Source of the DNA: DASRAU01 sp036005805
GTDB taxonomy: Bacteria; Acidobacteriota; Polarisedimenticolia; Gp22-AA2
NCBI GenBank assembly: GCA_036005805.1
Contig: DASYQE010000367.1
Location: 1-20,212 of the forward strand
Reading direction: 5' to 3'
DNA length: 20,212 nt
Below are positions 1 to 6,707 of the stretch, one piece after another. The position numbers and the translations under genes were made by a program. The stretch's first letter is position 1; the number at the start of each line of letters is the position of its first letter. The notes beneath the pieces are model-generated. The model saw nothing but the letters and a program-made list of their open reading frames with translations, did no database searches and was not told the DNA's origin.

Positions 1-1
1 G

Positions 2-136
2 CGCGTCGACGCGTCCGGACGTCTCGAAGGCGAGATCGAAGCGCCCGTCATCGACCTGCACGCCGGCTCCATCCTCCGGGGCCGCGCCTCCATCGTCGGC
101 ACCCGCTCCCGCAACATCCCCGGCTCGGATCACTAG
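2..136 (+). CDS. Bactofilin-like protein, C-terminal fragment
   Basis: The window opens inside a gene read in the frame starting at base 2 and ending at the TAG at 134-136. The 44 visible residues include GRLEGEIEAPVIDLHAGS and ILRGRASI. This is the repeating 'G-x-hydrophobic-x-G' beta-helix pattern of bactofilins (polymer-forming cytoskeletal proteins), which assemble nucleotide-free filaments at the inner membrane. The phrase 'GxLEGEIEAPVIxLHxGSxLRG' resembles the last turns of the bactofilin core, followed by a short polar tail. The start and N-terminus lie outside the window, so length and start cannot be judged. Family assignment rests on repeat pattern only. Another beta-helical acyltransferase-like repeat is possible but less likely. 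Confidence 0.6.
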   Translation, partial: RVDASGRLEGEIEAPVIDLHAGSILRGRASIVGTRSRNIPGSDH

Positions 137-179
137 AGACAGAGTCTCGGGCCGTTCTCTCGAGGAACGACTCGCCAGT

Positions 180-246
180 CGCCGCCCTCGGAGCGCGGGT
201 CGGGCCCCCGATCGCGCCTCGGCGGGGGCGCTCCGAGGCTGCGGCG
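180..246. terminator. Large GC-rich inverted repeat after the bactofilin gene; possible terminator
   Basis: Bases 186-196 (CCTCGGAGCGC) are perfectly complementary to 228-238 (GCGCTCCGAGG), an 11-bp stem. A further 6 bp pair outside it (180-185 with 241-246) across a two-base bulge (239-240). The loop region contains a smaller TCGGG/CCCGA pair. A T-rich run (about 259-270) begins some 12 bases after the stem, too far for a classical intrinsic terminator. Position 44 bases after the bactofilin stop fits transcription termination or an RNA processing site. Chance pairing is easier in such GC-rich DNA, but 17 paired bases is more than expected. Confidence 0.35.
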
Positions 247-274
247 GCGGGTTGACGTTCTTTTTCCATTTCGT

Positions 275-289
275 TGACAGAGATTGTCA
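275..289. promoter_or_regulatory. Inverted repeat TGACA-N5-TGTCA, candidate regulator-binding site
   Basis: A perfect 5-bp dyad with a 5-base spacer lies in an unusually AT-rich patch between the large hairpin and the -24/-12 promoter. Its centre (282) is about 115 bases upstream of the transcription start predicted from that promoter, a usual distance for an enhancer of an NtrC-family activator. The sequence shows only the dyad and its position. Binding by the downstream regulator, or by any other protein, is inference. Confidence 0.3.
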
Positions 290-370
290 CTTCGCTGACG
301 GCCCGGCCGGCGAGAGCGCGCCGTGATGCGGTCTTCCGCGCATTCGACGCCTTCCGCCGTGTCGGTTTCG

Positions 371-386
371 TGGCACATCGCTTGCT
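371..386 (+). promoter_or_regulatory. Sigma-54 (-24/-12) promoter upstream of the NtrC-type regulator
   Basis: The 16 bases TGGCACATCGCTTGCT match the sigma-54 consensus TGGCACG-N4-TTGCW at all specified positions except the seventh (A for G). The invariant GG (372-373) and GC (384-385) are spaced correctly. Counting from the -12 C at 385 puts the transcription start near 397, about 20 bases before the GTG start at 417. A match this complete is rare by chance. The orientation and distance to a sigma-54-type regulator gene support it. Confidence 0.6.
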
Positions 387-391
387 GTTCT

Positions 392-411
392 GCCCTCCTC
401 GTCAGGAGGGC
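392..411 (+). promoter_or_regulatory. Hairpin sequestering the Shine-Dalgarno site of the NtrC-type gene
   Basis: GCCCTCCT (392-399) pairs perfectly with AGGAGGGC (404-411) across a 4-base CGTC loop. The right arm contains the AGGAGG ribosome-binding site (404-409), seven bases before the GTG start at 417. An mRNA begun upstream of 392 would mask its own ribosome-binding site. One begun at about 397, the start expected from the -24/-12 element, would lack most of the left arm. No T run follows, so this is not a terminator. Confidence 0.5.
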
Positions 412-416
412 CGAGC

Positions 417-1856
417 GTGAAAGAGACGATTCTCATCGTGGACGACGACGAAGGGGTGCGGCAGATCCTCACCACCGCGCTCGAGTCTTCCGGGCACGCC
501 GCCACCAGCGTCGAGTCGGGCGAGCGGGCCCTGGCCGCGGTGCGGCAGGCTCCCATCGACCTGGTGATCCTCGACCTCGTGCTGCCCAAGGTGGACGGGC
601 TCGAGGTGCTGCGCGAGATCACGACCGTCAGGCCGGAGACCGCGGTGATCATGATCACCGGCTACGCCTCCGTCGAAACCGCCATCAAGGCCATGAAGAT
701 GGGGGCGGTGGACTACATCGTGAAGCCGTTCCGCATGGAGGAGGTCGAGCTGGTGGTGTCGCGGGCGCTGGAGCGCAGCCGCCTGCGGCGCGAGAACGCC
801 GCGCTGCGCCGCGAGCTGCAGCGCTCCCTCGGCGCGCAGACGCTCGTCGGCCAGAGCCCCGAGATGCGACGCATCCAGCAGATGGTGGAGCAGGTCGCGT
901 CGTCCCGCAGCACCGCGCTCATCACCGGCGGTCCCGGCACCGGGAAGGAGCTCGTCGCCCGGGCGCTGCATCTCTCGGGCGAGCGCAAGGCCCAGCCGTT
1001 CGTTCCGGTGTCGTGCGCCGGCATCCCCGAGCCGTTGCTCGAGGACGAGCTGTTCGGCCACGTGCGCGGCGCCTTCCCCGAGGCGTCGGGCGATCGCGCC
1101 GGCCGGGTGCAGACCGGCGAAGGAGGAACGCTGTTCCTCGACGAGGTGGCCGCGTTGTCGCCGCACCTGCAGGCCCGCCTGCTGCGCGTCATCCAGGAGC
1201 GGGAAGTGCAGCCGCTCGGAGCCACGGCGCCGGTCCCGGTGGACGTGCGCGTCGTGGCGTCCACCACCGCCGACCTCAAGGCGCTGGTCGCCGAGGGACG
1301 CTTCCGCGAGGACCTCTTCTACCGTCTCTCGGTGCTGCACCTCGATCTGCCGGCCCTCAAGGAGCGGCGCGAGGACATCCCGGCGCTCGTGCACCACTTC
1401 CTGGCGCGCTTCAGCCGCGAGATGAACCTCCCGGCGATGCGCATCGCGCCGGAGGCGATGCGCGTGCTGTGCGAGGCCGGCTGGCCGGGGAACGTCCGGC
1501 AGCTCGAGAACGTCCTCGAGCGGCTGGTGGCGCTGTCGTTCGGCAAGGAGGTCATCGGCCGCGACGACCTGCCGCGCGATCTCCTGGACGAGGGCGCGAT
1601 CGAGCTGCCGCTGCTGCACGTGGGCGGGGACGGCTTCTCGCTGGACGAGGTCCTCGCCAACTACGAGCAGCGGATGCTCTACCAGGCCCTCGAGCACTCC
1701 GGGTGGGTGAAGACCCGCGCCGCCGAGATGCTGAAGATCAAGAGGACGACCCTGATCGAGAAGATGAAGCGGCTCGGCATCCCGCTGAAGGGACACGCCG
1801 AGCCCGAAGGGGCCGAGCCGGCCGAACCGGTCGCGGTCTCGGGAGCGCGGCGCTGA
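417..1856 (+). CDS. NtrC-family response regulator (REC-AAA+-Fis) with altered GAFTGA loop
   Basis: This 479-residue protein has the standard NtrC-family layout. The receiver is residues 4-120, with acidic D10/D11, phospho-acceptor D53, T81 and K103. The AAA+ domain spans about 143-375, with Walker A GGPGTGK (171-177), Walker B LFLDE (239-243), the REDLFYRL arginine-finger region and WPGNVRQLE sensor II. The Fis-type helix-turn-helix lies at about 415-455. The loop that contacts sigma-54, normally GAFTGA, reads GAFPEA (218-223), so ATPase residues remain but direct sigma-54 activation is doubtful. The GTG start is fixed by AGGAGG seven bases upstream and by the receiver beginning at residue 4. 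It is preceded by a sigma-54-type promoter and separated from the next gene by 132 bases. It may bind a sigma-70 promoter, repress, or act as a heteromer partner. Confidence 0.93.
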   Translation: MKETILIVDDDEGVRQILTTALESSGHAATSVESGERALAAVRQAPIDLVILDLVLPKVDGLEVLREITTVRPETAVIMITGYASVETAIKAMKMGAVDYIVKPFRMEEVELVVSRALERSRLRRENAALRRELQRSLGAQTLVGQSPEMRRIQQMVEQVASSRSTALITGGPGTGKELVARALHLSGERKAQPFVPVSCAGIPEPLLEDELFGHVRGAFPEASGDRAGRVQTGEGGTLFLDEVAALSPHLQARLLRVIQEREVQPLGATAPVPVDVRVVASTTADLKALVAEGRFREDLFYRLSVLHLDLPALKERREDIPALVHHFLARFSREMNLPAMRIAPEAMRVLCEAGWPGNVRQLENVLERLVALSFGKEVIGRDDLPRDLLDEGAIELPLLHVGGDGFSLDEVLANYEQRMLYQALEHSGWVKTRAAEMLKIKRTTLIEKMKRLGIPLKGHAEPEGAEPAEPVAVSGARR

Positions 1857-1866
1857 CGTCTTTGCC

Positions 1867-1896
1867 TTGAGTGGGCGTCCGTAACTGTGGTAAGGT
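1867..1896 (+). promoter_or_regulatory. Possible sigma-70-type promoter with extended -10
   Basis: TTGAGT (1867-1872) and TAAGGT (1891-1896) are separated by 18 bases, and TGG directly before the -10 gives an extended -10 (TGN). It sits in the only sizeable gap of this block (1857-1988) and would transcribe the four signalling genes that follow. The -10 is a 3-of-6 match, so the call is tentative. Confidence 0.35.
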
Positions 1897-1988
1897 CCGG
1901 TCGCGTCGACGGGACAGCCGACACCGCGTCGCATCCGGCCCCCAGCCAGGTCACACGCCGCCCGCGCGGTCCAAGATCGAGAGGATCC

Positions 1989-2684
1989 ATGGCCTCTCTC
2001 CTGATGGTCGATCACGCTCCGCTCTTCCGGCTCCTGGAGTCCACCTGCGCCCGGAGGAGCGGCTGGAGCCTGCGCTCCGCCCCGACCGCGGAAGATCTCC
2101 TGGTCAAGGCGCACGCCGAGCGTCCCGACGTCATCGTCCTGAGCGGCCCGATCGGCGACGCCAAGGCGTTCGCGTCGCGCCTGCGCGCCGACGCGGCGCT
2201 GGCCGCCGTCCCGATCCTGGCCATCGGACAGGAGGCCGATCTCGAGGCCGCCGTGCGCGCCGGGGCGGGCGCGGCCATCACCTGGCCCCAGGCCGAGTCC
2301 GACCTCGAAGAACCGCTCGCCCGCCTGATGCACGAAGCGCGGCGCGCCTGGCGCCGCCGCGCCATCCGCCTCGCCGCCACGCTCGATGCCGGCGCCGGCA
2401 TGCGCCGGGTGTGGCTGCGCGACATCGGCCCGGGGGGCGCGTTCGTCCTGACGCCCGGAGGACCCGATGTGGGGACCCCCGTGGTCCTCGAGCTGCGCCT
2501 GCCGGAGACGCCGGGGAGCCGCGGGATCCTGGCGCGCGGCGTGGTGGTGCGACGCGTGAACGAGGACGTGGGCTCGTGGCGCGTTCCCGGCATCGCCATC
2601 CGCTTCACCGACTCCGACCCGGAGCGCACCAGCCGCCTCGAATCCTTCGTGCGGTCCGTTCCGCTCACGGCGCCCGAGGCCTGA
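1989..2684 (+). CDS. Pseudoreceiver-PilZ domain protein
   Basis: The 231-residue protein starts at an ATG preceded by GAGAGGA. The frame is open further upstream, but upstream residues look like untranslated leader. Residues 1-115 have receiver-like order (MASLLMVDHAPLFRLLES, then RPDVIVLSGPIG), yet the phospho-acceptor aspartate is S52, the acidic pair is reduced to D8, and the conserved lysine is W99. It is therefore a pseudoreceiver that cannot be phosphorylated in the usual way. Residues about 121-223 resemble PilZ: an RxxxR element (R123-R127), then D145-x-G-x-x-G, where the canonical DxSxxG has Gly for Ser. PilZ domains bind cyclic-di-GMP; whether this one still does is uncertain. The receiver gene starts 7 bases later and an EAL phosphodiesterase follows, which supports a cyclic-di-GMP role. 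Confidence 0.75.
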   Translation: MASLLMVDHAPLFRLLESTCARRSGWSLRSAPTAEDLLVKAHAERPDVIVLSGPIGDAKAFASRLRADAALAAVPILAIGQEADLEAAVRAGAGAAITWPQAESDLEEPLARLMHEARRAWRRRAIRLAATLDAGAGMRRVWLRDIGPGGAFVLTPGGPDVGTPVVLELRLPETPGSRGILARGVVVRRVNEDVGSWRVPGIAIRFTDSDPERTSRLESFVRSVPLTAPEA

Positions 2685-2691
2685 GGCCGCC

Positions 2692-3084
2692 GTGGCCGAG
2701 ACCGTCCTGGTGGTGGACGACGATCGCGACATCCTCGATCTCGCGCGCCTCGTCCTCGAGGACGGCGGCTACCAGGTGATCGCCGCCCCTTCGGGCCAGG
2801 CGGCGCTCGACCACGCGGCGCAGAGCCGGCCCGACCTGATCCTGCTGGACGTCAACATGCCCGGCATGGACGGCTGGGAGGTCCTCAAGATCCTCAAGGT
2901 GGACGAGCGCACTCAGGAGATCCCGGTGGCCCTGTTCACCATCAAGAGCCAGGTGCGCGACCGCGTCCTCGGGCTGCAGGGCGGCGCGTGCGACTACATC
3001 GCCAAGCCGTTCGCGCAGGACGAGCTGCTGGCGCGGGTGCGCCGCATCCTCGACGGCGTGCGCGACGGACAGGTCGGAGCGTGA
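2692..3084 (+). CDS. Single-domain response regulator (CheY-like receiver)
   Basis: This 130-residue protein is a receiver domain and nothing else. It has the acidic pocket D10/D11, phospho-acceptor D53 in LILLDVNMPGMDG, T83 in ALFTIKS and K105 in YIAKPF, all in canonical positions, so it should accept phosphate. Translation starts at GTG, 7 bases after the PilZ gene. Its stop overlaps the GTG of the EAL gene (GTGA), which indicates coupled translation. With no output domain it probably passes phosphate or binds a partner. The histidine kinase two genes downstream and the EAL protein are the obvious candidates. CheY and Spo0F-type relay proteins are the functional precedents. Confidence 0.9.
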   Translation: MAETVLVVDDDRDILDLARLVLEDGGYQVIAAPSGQAALDHAAQSRPDLILLDVNMPGMDGWEVLKILKVDERTQEIPVALFTIKSQVRDRVLGLQGGACDYIAKPFAQDELLARVRRILDGVRDGQVGA

Positions 3085-4406
3085 AAGCCGGACGGGCGGA
3101 CGAGGACTGGGCCGGCGAGGCGGAGCGCCTGCGGGCGGGGCTGCTGCGCCTCAAGGGGGCGCTGCATGATCGCATCACCGGCCTCTTCTCCTGGCACCTC
3201 TATCTGGACCAGCTCGCCAGCCACGCGGATCACGGGCGTCTCGGGGTGCTCGCCCTGGAGTTCCCGACGCTGGCGGCGGTGGAAGCGTCGCGCGGCTTCG
3301 AGCTGTCGGACCGCATCCTCCGCGAGGCGGCGCAGGCGCTTTTGTCCTGGCGCGGCCGCGAGCTTCCGGACGGCGCCCTGCTCGCCCTCGACGGGGCGCA
3401 CGGCGACAGCTTCCTGGTGTTCGTCCCGCAGGCTTCCGACGCCGACGCCCCGGACGAGCGCCTGGCCGAGCTCGCGACGCGCCTCGGCGCCGCGCTCGAC
3501 GGGCACCTGGCGTCGGCGCAGGGCGACCGGCCGCATCTCGAGTGCGCCGTCGGCGAGGCCATGGTCAGTCCCGCTCCCGCCGCCCGCTTCGAGCGCCGCC
3601 TGCACCAGGCGATCCGCGAAGCGCGCGGCGTCGGGCGCCGCGGCGTGGCGCGCCGCGAGGACGCGCGCGGCGCCGAGGCGCGCGCCATCCTCGAAGCCGG
3701 CACGCTGACGACGCACTACCAGCCGATCGTGGACATGGAGCACGGCACGATCATGGCCTACGAGGCGCTGACGCGGGGACCTGCGAAGAGCCCGCTCGAA
3801 GGCCCCGACGCCCTCTTCGCCACCTGCCAGGAGGCGCGTCTCCATTCCGAGCTCGACCGTCTGTGCCGACGCAACGCGGTGCGCAACGCCCGTGGGATCG
3901 ATCGGGACAAGAAGCTCTTCGTGAACTGTCTTCCCGAGTCGCTCGGAAGCCCCGGCTTCGCCGACGACGCCTTCCGCGCGGCGCTGTCCGAGGCCGCGCT
4001 CGAGCCGCGCCACCTCGTCCTCGAGATCACCGAGCGCACCTCGATCGACGACTTCGAGGCGTTCGGCCGCGGACTCGAGCCGCTGCGGCGGCAGGGCTTC
4101 CTCGTGGCCATCGACGACGTGGGCACCGGCTACTCCTCGCTGCAGACCCTGACCGAGGTGCAGCCCGAGTTCATCAAGGTCGATCTCTCGCTCGTCAAGA
4201 ACATCCACCGCAGCCTCATCAAGCAGGAGCTGGTGCATTCGCTCCTCCAGGTCGGGGCCCGCATCGGCGCGCAGGTGATCGCCGAGGGCATCGAATGCGA
4301 GGAGGAGACGCGCACGCTGCGGCGCTGCGGCGTCCGCTACGGCCAGGGGTACTGGTTCGCGCGCCCCGGCCCCGGCTTCCCCGGCCTCGAGCCGCGGCCG
4401 GCCTGA
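3081..4406 (+). CDS. Degenerate GGDEF - EAL cyclic-di-GMP phosphodiesterase
   Basis: The 441-residue protein starts at a GTG overlapping the preceding stop by 4 bases. The frame extends upstream but would then overlap the receiver heavily. After a short helical lead, residues about 25-190 follow the GGDEF fold (starting DRITGLFSWHLYLDQL), but the signature is HGDSF, so cyclase activity is unlikely. Residues about 205-435 form an EAL domain with its expected catalytic and metal-binding motifs: E228-A-L-T-R, FVNCLPESL, LEITERT, AIDDVGTGYSSL, FIKVDLSLVK, IAEGIECEEE and GQGYWFARP. It should hydrolyse cyclic-di-GMP to pGpG in the cytoplasm, with the GGDEF remnant perhaps sensing GTP or a partner. 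There are no membrane segments. The adjacent receiver probably modulates it. Confidence 0.9.
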   Translation: MKAGRADEDWAGEAERLRAGLLRLKGALHDRITGLFSWHLYLDQLASHADHGRLGVLALEFPTLAAVEASRGFELSDRILREAAQALLSWRGRELPDGALLALDGAHGDSFLVFVPQASDADAPDERLAELATRLGAALDGHLASAQGDRPHLECAVGEAMVSPAPAARFERRLHQAIREARGVGRRGVARREDARGAEARAILEAGTLTTHYQPIVDMEHGTIMAYEALTRGPAKSPLEGPDALFATCQEARLHSELDRLCRRNAVRNARGIDRDKKLFVNCLPESLGSPGFADDAFRAALSEAALEPRHLVLEITERTSIDDFEAFGRGLEPLRRQGFLVAIDDVGTGYSSLQTLTEVQPEFIKVDLSLVKNIHRSLIKQELVHSLLQVGARIGAQVIAEGIECEEETRTLRRCGVRYGQGYWFARPGPGFPGLEPRPA

Positions 4407-4418
4407 GCGGCACTCCGC

Positions 4419-6701
4419 ATGGAGACGATCCCGATTGCCTCGCTGCTCGCCGGCATCGTCGCCGCCGGCCTGCTCGCGGCCATCCTGGTCTGCGCCATCC
4501 ACCTGGCGCGTTTGCGCGGCGCGGCGCGGCGTCTCGGCGGGCGCGTCGAAGCGCTGCGCCGCCATCCACTCATCGGGGAGGTCGGACCGGAGCCCCTGAG
4601 CCCGCTCGGCGACGTCGAGCGCTCGTTCCAGGGGCTGGTGGAGGGACTGCGCGACGAGGTGCGGCGCTCGCAGGAGCGGACCGCCTCGCTCCAGGCGCTG
4701 GCGGAGGGCCCCGCCGATCTCGGTCTCATCGGCCTCGATGCGGAATGGATCGTGACCTCCTTCAGCCGTGGCGCGGTCCGCCTGACGGGGTGGCCGGCCG
4801 ACGAGATCACCGGGCGCCACGTCGAGGCCCTGTTCGCCTCCGGTGAATGGGAGCGCCTCCTGGTGAAGCTGGCGCGCAAGAGCCTGCGAGAAGCGGGGTT
4901 CGTCGAGCCCGTGCGCCTGCTGCGTCGCGACGGGTCGATCGTCCCCTCGAACATCTCCGCCGGCCCCGCCGGCGCGGGCGGCGGAACGCTCCTGGTGGCG
5001 CGCGACCTCACCTCCGAGCAGGAGATCGAGCGCCGCCTGCGCGTTTCGGAGGAACGCCACCGGCGCCTGGTCGAAGAGGTGCAGGACGGCGTCCTCGTGC
5101 TCCAGGAGGGACGCATCGCCTACGCCAATCCGGCGCTGGCGGGACTGCTCGGCGCCACGGCGGAGACGCTGCGCGGGCGGCCTTTCAAGGACTTCGTGGA
5201 CACGCGCGATCTGCTGCGCATCGTCGATCGTCTCGGCCGGGCCGAGCGCGGCGAGGAGGCGCGCGGCGAGACCTCCTGCCGCCTGGCGGCGCCGGGACAG
5301 CTGACGGTCGAGGCGCGACTCACCTGGTCGGCGACCGAGTACCGCGAGCGCCGCGCCATCTTCTGCACGGTCGCCGATCTGAGCGCCCGCGCGCGCTCCG
5401 AGCGCGCTTTAGCCTCGAGCGAGGCGCGGCTGCGGGCCGCCCTCGACGCCGCCTCCGACCCGCTGGCGCTCCTGCAGGACGCGGGCGGGGACTGGACGGT
5501 GACGCAGGCGAACCGGGCGTTCGAGGCCCTGCTTCCCGCCGGCTCCCCGGGTCCGACCGGGCTGCGCGCCGCCGATCTCTTCGAGCGGCTCACCGGCGAG
5601 GCCGCGGGCCGCGAGCTCGTCACCGGAGCGCTCGCCGAGGCCAGGCAGGGCCGGGAGGCCCGGCGCGAGGGGATCGGGCTGCTCGCCGCCGGGCGATCCC
5701 TGCTCGTCGATCTGGTGGCCGCGCCGGTGCGCGCATCGGGGGCTTCGGCCGAGGCTGCCGGCGTCGTCGTGACCCTGCGCGATGTGACGGCGCGGGCCGG
5801 GCAGGAGCGGGCGCTGCGTGGCGACGTGGACGCGCTCACGACCACGACGCGCGAGCTGGAGCGCTCCCTCAAGGACCTGGCCGAGGCGCGCGCTTCGCTC
5901 CAGGAGCGCAACGCGCAGCTGGAGCGCCTCAACGGCGAGCTGCGGTCGCTCGACGAGATGAAATCGAACCTTTTGGCCAACGTGTCGCACGAGCTGCACA
6001 CGCCGCTGGTGTCGATCAAGGGTTACACCGAGATGATCCTCAAGAGAAAGCTCGGCCCCCTGACGCCGGAACAGGAGCGCGGCCTGCTGGTGGCGCAGAA
6101 GAACATCGATCGGCTGATCGAGCTCATCGACAACCTGTTGTCGTTCGCGCGGCTCGAGACCGGCGAAACCCAGCTGCGCATCGAGGACGTGCCGCTCTTC
6201 ACGCTCGTGGACGAGGCGATCGAGCTGGTCGCCGAGCGGGTGAAGCGGCGCAACATTTCGATCACCACGCAGTACGAAGGGGACGACCTCGTGGTGCGCG
6301 GCGACCGGGTGAAGATCGGCCAGGTGTTCACCAACCTGCTCACCAACGCCGTGAAGTTCAACCGCGACGGCGGCCGCATCGCCGTGGCGGCGCGCCGCGG
6401 CCGGGGCGGCTTCGTCGAGGTCGAGGTGGCCGACACCGGCATCGGCATCCCGCCGGAGGAGCAGGAAAAGATCTTCGAGCGCTTCTACCAGGTCGAGGCC
6501 GGGCCGCGGCGGCGCTACGAGGGGACCGGCATCGGGCTGGCCATCGTCCGGGACATCCTGCGCCTGCACGGCGGCAGCATCCGCGTGCAGAGCACGCCGG
6601 GGCAGGGGTCCACGTTCCAGTTCACGCTGCCGCTCGGACGCAAATCCGACGGCGCGGCGCCGCAGTCCTCCGGGCGGAATCGCAGCAGCGAGCAGGACTG
6701 A
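4419..6701 (+). CDS. Membrane sensor histidine kinase with three PAS-like regions
   Basis: The 760-residue protein has one N-terminal membrane helix (about residues 7-29) and no sizeable periplasmic loop. Three PAS-like regions follow at roughly 97-200, 213-320 and 338-455, then a coiled coil at 456-512. The HisKA dimerisation domain carries H524 in SHELHTPL (the usual Arg after HEL is His). The HATPase domain is about 628-745, with N box QVFTNLLTNAVKF, G1 DTGIGI, F box FERFYQ and G2 GTGIGLAI, so the kinase looks active. Sensing is probably cytoplasmic through PAS ligands. It starts 12 bases after the EAL gene and closes the operon. Likely phospho-targets are the single receiver (2692-3084) or the NtrC-type regulator, which is inference from proximity. 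Confidence 0.92.
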   Translation: METIPIASLLAGIVAAGLLAAILVCAIHLARLRGAARRLGGRVEALRRHPLIGEVGPEPLSPLGDVERSFQGLVEGLRDEVRRSQERTASLQALAEGPADLGLIGLDAEWIVTSFSRGAVRLTGWPADEITGRHVEALFASGEWERLLVKLARKSLREAGFVEPVRLLRRDGSIVPSNISAGPAGAGGGTLLVARDLTSEQEIERRLRVSEERHRRLVEEVQDGVLVLQEGRIAYANPALAGLLGATAETLRGRPFKDFVDTRDLLRIVDRLGRAERGEEARGETSCRLAAPGQLTVEARLTWSATEYRERRAIFCTVADLSARARSERALASSEARLRAALDAASDPLALLQDAGGDWTVTQANRAFEALLPAGSPGPTGLRAADLFERLTGEAAGRELVTGALAEARQGREARREGIGLLAAGRSLLVDLVAAPVRASGASAEAAGVVVTLRDVTARAGQERALRGDVDALTTTTRELERSLKDLAEARASLQERNAQLERLNGELRSLDEMKSNLLANVSHELHTPLVSIKGYTEMILKRKLGPLTPEQERGLLVAQKNIDRLIELIDNLLSFARLETGETQLRIEDVPLFTLVDEAIELVAERVKRRNISITTQYEGDDLVVRGDRVKIGQVFTNLLTNAVKFNRDGGRIAVAARRGRGGFVEVEVADTGIGIPPEEQEKIFERFYQVEAGPRRRYEGTGIGLAIVRDILRLHGGSIRVQSTPGQGSTFQFTLPLGRKSDGAAPQSSGRNRSSEQD

Positions 6702-6707
6702 GGCCCG

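Noticed and set aside
392..411. Reading the perfect stem before the NtrC-type gene as an intrinsic terminator.
   Set aside because: No T run follows and the right arm is exactly the ribosome-binding site of the next gene, so masking of translation explains it better.
3081..3690. Active diguanylate cyclase in the EAL protein.
   Set aside because: The signature position reads HGDSF instead of GG(D/E)EF, so catalysis is not supported.
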